Made by a program: the position numbers and the translations under genes. Below the pieces are notes generated by a model, which made no database searches, was not told the DNA's origin, and saw only the letters and a list, made by a program, of their open reading frames with translations. This document shows, piece by piece, positions 26,626-33,249 of a DNA stretch of 33,249 nt. Source of the DNA: an uncultured Pelagibacteraceae bacterium (GTDB lineage Bacteria; Pseudomonadota; Alphaproteobacteria; Pelagibacterales; Pelagibacteraceae); contig CACACV010000002.1 of assembly GCA_902531025.1 (NCBI GenBank), positions 1 to 33,249 on the forward strand, given 5' to 3'. Within the stretch, counting starts at the first letter, position 1. The number at the start of each line of letters is the position of its first letter.

Positions 26626-27918
26626 TTATTTTTTTAAATGTTTTTTAATAATTTTATTAAAATATTTTCCCCTATCTTCAAAATTTTTAAATTGATCAAA
26701 AGATGCAGCTGAAGGACTAAATATAAGAATTCTTTTTTCTTCATTTTTTTTAAAATCTTTAAGAGCTTGTAATAAAGAATGATTTAAATTTTTTGATATT
26801 TTATATTTAATTTTATTAGATAATATTTTTGAAAAAAATAATTTATCTTTTCCATAGATAAATGCTTTGATTTTTCTAAAATTTTCTTTTTTTAATTTTA
26901 ATTTATCTCCTTTCTTAGCTATACCTCCCAAGATCCAATAAATGTTATTAAAAGTCTCCAACAAAGGGAGTGTTGAAGATAAACTGGTTGATTTAGAGTC
27001 ATTGATTACAATTAATGTTTTAGACTGATAAATTGTCTGTTGCCTAAAATCTAAATGCTTAAATTTATTAGCTGCACTAATTATTTTTTTTAAATGAAGT
27101 TTCAAATTTTTAGAAAGAGCAAATATAAAAGAAAGATTTTTAAAGTTAGATACATTTTTAAGATAATCGTTGGTTATCATTTTATGATATCTTTTATATT
27201 TTTCATAATTTACTCTATAAATTCTAGGATTAATTTTATTTTTTTTAATCAAATTATTTAATAAATAATTATTTTTTTCTATAAAAGCACAATCTTTTTT
27301 TGATTGGTTTTGTATTAATTTAAATTTTGCTTTTATGTAGTTTTTATAATTTCCATGTCTTTCAAGATGATCTGGTGAAAGGTTCAATATAACAGAAAAT
27401 TCTGATTTAAAAAATTTACTATATTCTAATTGGTAAGATGATGCCTCTATTACAAAAAGTGTATTATTCTTTAAATTTCTTTCAAGCAGTGTTGGGCTTC
27501 CAATATTTCCCGTTAATCTTACATCTTTTCCATGTTCTTTTAAAATATCATATAATAGTTTTGAAGTTGTAGATTTTCCATTAGTACCAGTAATCGTTAT
27601 TTTTTGTACATTTGGATAACTCAAATAAAATATATCAAGCTCTGTGATTACTTTAGAATTATTATTTTTTAAATATTTGGATAATTTACAATTATTTATA
27701 TCTATCCCAGGACTTAAAACTATGTAATCAAAATTATTTTTTTTTAACTGCTTGTAGTTTATCGTTTTATGTTGATATTTTGATGGTATATTTATCTTAT
27801 TATCATCAATAATTTTACAATAATTTTTTTTATTCAAAAATTTATAAGAAGCGTATCCAGACTTTCCAAAACCATAAATTAAAAAATTTTTTTTATAAAA
27901 TATAGTTTTTTTTTGCAT
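26626..27918 (-). CDS. murD: UDP-N-acetylmuramoyl-L-alanine-D-glutamate ligase MurD
   Basis: This 430-residue Mur ligase adds D-glutamate to the nucleotide precursor. The N-terminal nucleotide loop is YGFGKSGYAS, the ATP P-loop GTNGKST is at 111-117, and NLSPDHLERHGNYKNYIKAKF includes the Mur-ligase helix with the lysine that is usually carbamylated. WILGGIAKKGD and FSPSAASFDQFKNFEDRG are MurD-specific. The gene is very AT- and Lys/Asn-rich, like its neighbours. Confidence 0.96.
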   Translation of the reverse strand: MQKKTIFYKKNFLIYGFGKSGYASYKFLNKKNYCKIIDDNKINIPSKYQHKTINYKQLKKNNFDYIVLSPGIDINNCKLSKYLKNNNSKVITELDIFYLSYPNVQKITITGTNGKSTTSKLLYDILKEHGKDVRLTGNIGSPTLLERNLKNNTLFVIEASSYQLEYSKFFKSEFSVILNLSPDHLERHGNYKNYIKAKFKLIQNQSKKDCAFIEKNNYLLNNLIKKNKINPRIYRVNYEKYKRYHKMITNDYLKNVSNFKNLSFIFALSKNLKLHLKKIISAANKFKHLDFRQQTIYQSKTLIVINDSKSTSLSSTLPLLETFNNIYWILGGIAKKGDKLKLKKENFRKIKAFIYGKDKLFFSKILSNKIKYKISKNLNHSLLQALKDFKKNEEKRILIFSPSAASFDQFKNFEDRGKYFNKIIKKHLKK

Positions 27919-27921
27919 TCA

Positions 27922-29007
27922 TTATCTAAATTTTAAAGTTGCTAATCCTATCATTGCCAAAATGATAGAAATTATCCAAAATCTAATAACCACTGTAGAT
28001 TCGGGCCATCCTTTCTTTTCAAAGTGATGGTGAATTGGTGCCATTTTAAATATTCTTTTGCCCGTTAACTTAAAAGAAATTACTTGCGCAATAACTGATA
28101 TTGCCTCTAATACAAATAATCCTCCGGTTATTGCCAAAACAATTTCATGTTTGGTAATTATTCCTACAGCTCCTAAAGATCCTCCTAAAGCAAGCGATCC
28201 GGTATCTCCCATAAAAATTTTTGCTGGAGGAGCATTAAACCACAAAAATCCTAAACAGGCTCCAATGATTGATCCACAGAATATAGATGCTTCACCTACT
28301 CCTTCAATATATGGAATTTGCAAATATCCGGAAAAAACTATATTTCCTGTAACATAACTAATAAATGCAAAACAAGCAGCCACTAGTATTACTGGAACTG
28401 TTGCTAAACCATCTAATCCATCAGTCAAATTAACAGCATTAGATGAACCAACTAAAATAAATAGGTAAAAAGGAATAAAGAACCAACCCAAATTTATTAC
28501 CAAGTTTTTGAAAAAAGGAAAATATAGATTTTTTATTTGATCAGACTCACTAAAAGTATAAAGAATAAATATTCCAATTAAAGCTAATACAACTTGAATA
28601 ATAAATTTAAATTTTGAAGATACGCCTGAAGAATGATTTTTCTTAATTTTTTTATAGTCATCATAAGCACCCAATAATCCAAAAGATCCTGCAATATAAA
28701 TCAAAAACCAATTGTAAGGATTTGAAAGATCTCCCCATAATAAAACTCCAGAAAAAACTCCAAGCAGTATCATTAGCCCTCCCATTGTTGGAGTTCCTAT
28801 TTTTTTTACTATATGATCCGAAGGTCCATCATCTCTTATTGGATTATGTATCTGTTTTGCCGAAAAATAATTTATTAATGGATTCCCAACAATAAAAACT
28901 ATTATCATTGAGGTAAACATTGACAAACCAGTTCTAACAGTTAAATACTTAAAGACATTAAAGAAACTAAAGATATCTACCAAACTTGAAAAAAGACTAA
29001 ACAGCAT
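27922..29007 (-). CDS. mraY: MraY, phospho-MurNAc-pentapeptide transferase
   Basis: This 361-residue polytopic enzyme transfers phospho-MurNAc-pentapeptide to undecaprenyl phosphate to form lipid I. Diagnostic blocks are DDGPSDHIVKKIGTPTMGG, LGAYDDYKKI, NAVNLTDGLDGLA, FMGDTGSLALGG and the histidine-rich MAPIHHHFEKKGWPE. These contain the conserved aspartates and histidines of the active site. It overlaps the murE-murF stop by 11 nt. Confidence 0.98.
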   Translation of the reverse strand: MLFSLFSSLVDIFSFFNVFKYLTVRTGLSMFTSMIIVFIVGNPLINYFSAKQIHNPIRDDGPSDHIVKKIGTPTMGGLMILLGVFSGVLLWGDLSNPYNWFLIYIAGSFGLLGAYDDYKKIKKNHSSGVSSKFKFIIQVVLALIGIFILYTFSESDQIKNLYFPFFKNLVINLGWFFIPFYLFILVGSSNAVNLTDGLDGLATVPVILVAACFAFISYVTGNIVFSGYLQIPYIEGVGEASIFCGSIIGACLGFLWFNAPPAKIFMGDTGSLALGGSLGAVGIITKHEIVLAITGGLFVLEAISVIAQVISFKLTGKRIFKMAPIHHHFEKKGWPESTVVIRFWIISIILAMIGLATLKFR

Positions 29008-31840
29008 TAATTTTTCCTACTTTTAGATTTTTCATGATAGCATTTAGACCTGTAGAGTTTGAACCTTTAACCATTAAATATTCACCATTTTTTATATCAT
29101 TTTTTATAAAATTTGAGACATCTTTGCTTGAATACAATATCTTTCCTCTTTTTTGTGGTCTAATTTTGTTAAACGTACTACTAATTCTTTTTCCATAAAC
29201 ATAAGCTCTATTAATGTTAGTTTTATTAACTATTTTAGCTACTTCTAGATGCAATTTTTTTGAAAATTTTCCTAATTCCAACATATCTCCCAATAAAATT
29301 ATTTTTCTTTTAGAATTACTTTTTAAATTATTAAAATTGTTTAAAGCAAACTTTAAAGATAAAGGATTTGAATTATAACTTTCATCAATAAGATGAATTT
29401 TTTTCTTATTAATTTTTATAAGCTTATAATCTCCTCTTCCCTCGGGTAAGTTGTAACTAAAGAAGAACTTTTTACTAATATTTTTTATATCTAAAAAAAT
29501 TGAAATTACCGCAAGGCTAGCAAGTATATTATCTATATAAGCCTCTACATTTCTCTTAATTTTAAAATCTATAGATCTTCCATCAATATTTATTTTAACA
29601 ATACTAATATTTTTTTTTCTTTTAATTTTTTCAAGCTTTATGTTGGATTTATTTTTTTTACTAAAAGAAATGATATTTAAATTTCTATTTAACGCTTTTA
29701 TCTTAAAATATTTGTAAAATTTGTCATCAGCATTTAATACAATGGACCCATTTTTTAAAATATTATCTATAATTTCTGATTTAGCTTTAGCTATACCAAA
29801 GAGATTTTTAAAATTCTTACTATGAGCATATGAAATATTTGTTATTAATCCTATATTTGGTTTTATTATCTTTGATAAATAATCTATTTCACCTTTTTTA
29901 TACATTCCAAGTTCAAAAACACCAAACTTATCTTTATTATCTATATTGAATAACGAAAGAGGAACACCATATTTGTTATTATAAGATTTTTTGGAGTAAG
30001 TAGTTCTGTGAAATTTGTTTAATGATTGGCCTAATAATTCCTTTAGAGATGTTTTGCCTGCTGAACCGGTAATTCCTATTGCAATAATGCCTGACGAGGC
30101 TCTAACTTTGCTTGCACATTCTGTAAAAATTTTTAAAGTATTTTTAAGCTTAATTTTTTTTTTTATATTTGATCCATAATATTTATCTACAATTGAAACT
30201 GAAGCTCCTTTTTTTACTGCTTCATTGGCATATTTATTGCCATCTACCTTTTTTCCTTTAATTGCAAAAAAAATATTATTTTTTTTAATTTCCTTTGAAT
30301 TGATGCAAGCTTTATTGATAATTATATTGTTACCCAGTTTCTTTTTTATTTTCTCTTCTATAATGTTTGTTTTCCAACTGTTATTTAAATTTCTATTTTT
30401 TTTTTTAATTGATTTTAATATGCAATCTTTATCTGAAAAATATTTTCTATTTTCATACTCTTGATAAGATTCATGACCCTTTCCTGCTACTACAACTATT
30501 TCATCTGATTTAATGTTATTAATAGCTTTGTTAATTGCAATTTTTCTAGATGAAATTTCAATTAATTTGTCTCTATTTATATATGTTTTAATTTCAGTTC
30601 TTATTTTTTTTGGATTCTCTTTTCGTGGATTGTCATCGGTTAAATAAACCTTGTTGCAATGCATATTTGCAATTCTACCCATGATTTTTCTCTTCGTTTT
30701 ATCTCTTTCTCCACCACATCCAAAAACTATATTTATTTTTTTTAATGGAAATTGTTCATTTATATTATTTAAACAAACTTTAAGAGCATCTGGCGTGTGT
30801 GCATAATCTAAAATTACGATAGAATTATTTTTTAAATTACCAACTTTTTCAAGCCTGCCTGGTATATGCTTTATTTTTTTTATTGAATTTAAAATATTTT
30901 TAAAATTTAAATTACTTTTAGAAGCTGCCAAGATTGACATCAAAAGATTCTTAACTTGTATTTTTCCTATTAATTTTGTTGAAAAATTATAAATGTTTTT
31001 TTTATATATAAATTTAACATGCTGATTATATTTCAAAAACTTGTGATCAATTATCTTCAAACTAGAATTATCGGATCCTATGCTTAATGAATTTAAATTA
31101 TTTTTTTTTATAATATTTTTTAACTTGTTTTTAAATATTAAATTTTCATCATAAATTACTATAGATTTTTTTTTCATTAATTTTTTAAATAAAATTAATT
31201 TTGAGTTAAAATAATCTTTGAATGTTTTATGATAATCAAGGTGATCTCTGGTTAGGTTTGTAAATATTCCTATATTAAATTTTAATCCATTTAGTCTATG
31301 TTGTTTAAGCCCATGACTCGAAGCTTCTAAAATAACATTGTTAATTTTTTTTTTTTTTAAACTTGTTAAAATATTATTTAATAGAATTGGATCATATGTG
31401 GTATTTAAAAAAATATTTTTATAATTAAATCCACTTATTCCAAGAGTTCCTATCGAAGAAACTTTAATTTTATTTAGTTTTAAAATTTGATAATAGAAAT
31501 TAGCTATTGAGGATTTTCCATTTGTTCCGGTAACTGCAATTAAATTTTTTGGACGTTTAAAATTTAATTTCGTAGAAAATTCTGCAAGTAGTTTTCTTGG
31601 GTTTTTATTTTTTAAATATAAGACATTATTTTCAAATCTTTCTTTAACTTTTTCAGATACTATTATTTTTGATCCTTTTTTTATTGCATCTTTAATATAT
31701 TTATTTCCATCAAGATTATTTCCTTTTATAGCAAAAAAAATATAATTTTTTTTAATCAATTTTGAGTCAAACGCTATTCCATTAAACTCAAATTTTTTAA
31801 ATTTTTTATTTAAATTTGAATAATAGTCTTTAAGTAACAT
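28997..31840 (-). CDS. murEF: Bifunctional MurE-MurF ligase fusion
   Basis: This single 947-residue frame holds two complete Mur ligases. Residues 1 to about 480 are MurE: P-loop VTGTNGKSS (103-111), a segment ending in FNSK at 214 that probably holds the carbamylated lysine, and DNPR at 403-406, the motif for meso-diaminopimelate. Residues about 487-947 are MurF: P-loop TGSAGKT (591-597), ELGMYKKGEID, and DESYNSNPLS. MurE adds meso-DAP and MurF adds D-Ala-D-Ala, so the fusion would do two successive steps. The two N-terminal UDP-binding domains resemble each other (24-63 and 513-552 both contain IFFAIKG and DGNKY). No stop or internal start is needed at the junction near 480-487. It contains an in-frame A14 run (31345-31358). 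Confidence 0.95.
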   Translation of the reverse strand: MLLKDYYSNLNKKFKKFEFNGIAFDSKLIKKNYIFFAIKGNNLDGNKYIKDAIKKGSKIIVSEKVKERFENNVLYLKNKNPRKLLAEFSTKLNFKRPKNLIAVTGTNGKSSIANFYYQILKLNKIKVSSIGTLGISGFNYKNIFLNTTYDPILLNNILTSLKKKKINNVILEASSHGLKQHRLNGLKFNIGIFTNLTRDHLDYHKTFKDYFNSKLILFKKLMKKKSIVIYDENLIFKNKLKNIIKKNNLNSLSIGSDNSSLKIIDHKFLKYNQHVKFIYKKNIYNFSTKLIGKIQVKNLLMSILAASKSNLNFKNILNSIKKIKHIPGRLEKVGNLKNNSIVILDYAHTPDALKVCLNNINEQFPLKKINIVFGCGGERDKTKRKIMGRIANMHCNKVYLTDDNPRKENPKKIRTEIKTYINRDKLIEISSRKIAINKAINNIKSDEIVVVAGKGHESYQEYENRKYFSDKDCILKSIKKKNRNLNNSWKTNIIEEKIKKKLGNNIIINKACINSKEIKKNNIFFAIKGKKVDGNKYANEAVKKGASVSIVDKYYGSNIKKKIKLKNTLKIFTECASKVRASSGIIAIGITGSAGKTSLKELLGQSLNKFHRTTYSKKSYNNKYGVPLSLFNIDNKDKFGVFELGMYKKGEIDYLSKIIKPNIGLITNISYAHSKNFKNLFGIAKAKSEIIDNILKNGSIVLNADDKFYKYFKIKALNRNLNIISFSKKNKSNIKLEKIKRKKNISIVKINIDGRSIDFKIKRNVEAYIDNILASLAVISIFLDIKNISKKFFFSYNLPEGRGDYKLIKINKKKIHLIDESYNSNPLSLKFALNNFNNLKSNSKRKIILLGDMLELGKFSKKLHLEVAKIVNKTNINRAYVYGKRISSTFNKIRPQKRGKILYSSKDVSNFIKNDIKNGEYLMVKGSNSTGLNAIMKNLKVGKINAV

Positions 31841-31851
31841 AATTTACGCTC

Positions 31852-33249
31852 TTAATATTTTGTGGCTAAAATTGGTCCAATTTTTTCAATTATTTGTCCA
31901 GTTATCCAAACTGTTGTCCAGCCCGCTGTGTTTCTCCAATTTCCTTTATAAGGATTTCTTTCGTCTCTATAATGATAAACAAATTCTTTGTTTGCTTTAG
32001 GTTCATCAAGCATTACGACTAGTACAAACTTTGGATTAGATGTTGGAAATACTGATGCAAAAGTATTAATCTTTTTTTTAGAATAACCCCCTTCTGTTGC
32101 TTTATCAGCGGTACCAGTTTTTCCTCCTATATCGTAACCCCTAACATTGGCAAAACCTGCTGTTCCTTCTTTAGTAGAAACAATCTTTCTCAAGATTGGG
32201 TTTATATTTTTTGAAACTTCTTCATTCAAAATTTTATTAGCTTTTTTATAATTTTCTTTTTTTATCAAAGTTGGAGATACATCAAATCCTCCGTTCGATA
32301 TTATTGAATACCCTTTCGTTAATTGTAATAAAGTTGTTGCAATCCCATGCCCAAAACCTACGGTTAGCAATTTACACTTTCCCCATCTTCCCATTTGAGT
32401 TTCGCCTACTTCTTCGATATCAAATCCAATATTTGTTAAAATACCTATAGTTTGAAGAAATTTATCATATTTGTCGATTCCGATCTTTTCTGCAATTCTT
32501 GCTGAACCAATGTTTCCTGATCTTATTAAAATATCTTCAGCTGTTAAATCTGAAGGAATCTTCTCGTCATATTCTGATATAGAATTACCGGCGCAAGTAA
32601 TTCTTTTTTTTAAGTCTTTAAATTCTGTATCTGGCTTAATTACACCATAATTAATACCAGCTGCAATTGTAAATGTCTTAAATACTGATCCAAATTCATA
32701 GACTGCTTTCGTTGCTCTATTAATATATTTTAAGTCAGTAATTTTTTCTCTTTTGTTCAGATCAAAATCAGGCAAAGATACCATTGATAAAATATCTCCA
32801 TTACTAATATCCATTAATATTGCTGCACTACCAATGTTTTGAAATATATCTTTAGATTTTAGTAATTCTTCCCTAATTAAATATTGTAAATCAGTATCTA
32901 AAGTAAGCACTAAGGGATCTCTAGATGTTGTTAATTCATAATCAAAGGTTTTCTCTAAACCAGATATGCCATTATTGTTGTCATCTATTTGTCCCAAAAC
33001 ATGACTAAATAATTCACCATTTGGATATATTCTGGCAATTTTTTCTTCTTGAATAAATGATTTATCTCCAAGTAATAATATTTTTTCCAATTTTTCTTGT
33101 AAAATCTTTTTTTGAACATAAAAGAATTTTTTACCATACATTTTTTTTTTAAAATTTTTATTTGGAAATAATAATTTTAAAGTAATTAATAGTTTTTCTT
33201 TATCAATTACCAAATTTGGATTAATCCCAATATTTATAACTGTTACAGT
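31852..33249 (-). CDS. ftsI: FtsI (PBP3), septal peptidoglycan transpeptidase, 5' end cut by window edge
   Basis: The frame stays open to the right edge, so the cytoplasmic tip, transmembrane helix and first part of the pedestal domain are missing; about 465 residues are visible. The penicillin-binding transpeptidase motifs are present: SxxK as SVFK in EFGSVFKTF, SxN as SGN in RSGNIGSA, and KTG in GGKTGTAD. The pedestal segment ending in HVLGQID and GISGLEKTFD precedes them. A TTG at 33213 is only an apparent start, because upstream codons continue in frame. FtsI cross-links septal wall made by FtsW. Confidence 0.95.
   Translation of the reverse strand, partial: TVTVINIGINPNLVIDKEKLLITLKLLFPNKNFKKKMYGKKFFYVQKKILQEKLEKILLLGDKSFIQEEKIARIYPNGELFSHVLGQIDDNNNGISGLEKTFDYELTTSRDPLVLTLDTDLQYLIREELLKSKDIFQNIGSAAILMDISNGDILSMVSLPDFDLNKREKITDLKYINRATKAVYEFGSVFKTFTIAAGINYGVIKPDTEFKDLKKRITCAGNSISEYDEKIPSDLTAEDILIRSGNIGSARIAEKIGIDKYDKFLQTIGILTNIGFDIEEVGETQMGRWGKCKLLTVGFGHGIATTLLQLTKGYSIISNGGFDVSPTLIKKENYKKANKILNEEVSKNINPILRKIVSTKEGTAGFANVRGYDIGGKTGTADKATEGGYSKKKINTFASVFPTSNPKFVLVVMLDEPKANKEFVYHYRDERNPYKGNWRNTAGWTTVWITGQIIEKIGPILATKY

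Noticed and set aside
31852-33213. FtsI as a complete gene starting at TTG 33213
   Set aside because: The frame continues upstream to the window edge, and the missing transmembrane helix shows that the start lies outside.

Overview
This window looks like the chromosome of a SAR11-type marine alphaproteobacterium (Candidatus Pelagibacter or a close relative). The evidence is very low GC, tiny or negative gene spacing, a proteorhodopsin, a cysteine-poor alphaproteobacterial-type DksA, and a large alphaproteobacterial-style dcw (division and cell wall) cluster. I see no mobile element, CRISPR array, tRNA or rRNA. The species assignment is inference from gene content and base composition.

Left part (1-8948). 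A truncated ArnT/PMT-like membrane glycosyltransferase (-) diverges from dksA (+) across a very compact control region. In it, a strong sigma70-like promoter, a perfect 14-bp palindrome and the neighbour's Shine-Dalgarno sequence overlap. Then come four minus-strand genes: blue-tuned proteorhodopsin with its own leader and a strong hairpin terminator, followed by a tightly overlapping trio of 2Fe-2S ferredoxin, TrxR-like ferredoxin-NADP reductase and a YfcG-like glutathione transferase. Propionyl-CoA synthetase (prpE-like) diverges from proteorhodopsin. It converges on a dihydroorotase-family gene, which in turn diverges from a YgfZ-like folate-binding protein. A MazG/PRA-PH-like pyrophosphohydrolase follows.

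Middle part (9011-17505). Here lie class II fumarase, an AsmA-like membrane-anchored protein, a UvrD/PcrA helicase, an M24 Xaa-Pro aminopeptidase and NAD-dependent DNA ligase (ligA). The last two are convergent neighbours and each is split by a one-base frameshift at a poly-A tract. Removing one A from each tract restores a full-length family member (about 562 and 669 aa). Sequencing error, real mutation and rescue by RNA polymerase slippage are all possible.

Right part (15495-33249, all minus strand). One long run, in transcription order, holds ftsI (5' end cut by the window edge), a murE-murF fusion, mraY, murD, ftsW, murG, murC, murB, ddl, ftsQ, ftsA, lpxC, bamD and ligA. Together they make lipid-linked peptidoglycan precursor, polymerise and cross-link septal wall, and begin lipid A synthesis and outer-membrane protein assembly. 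Two genes usual in this order in other alphaproteobacteria are absent: ftsZ between ftsA and lpxC, and recN between bamD and ligA.

Most genes are recognisable housekeeping genes. I found no clearly new multi-gene system. The items most worth a second look are the paired poly-A frameshifts, the missing ftsZ, the murE-murF fusion, and the palindromes in the dksA and proteorhodopsin control regions.
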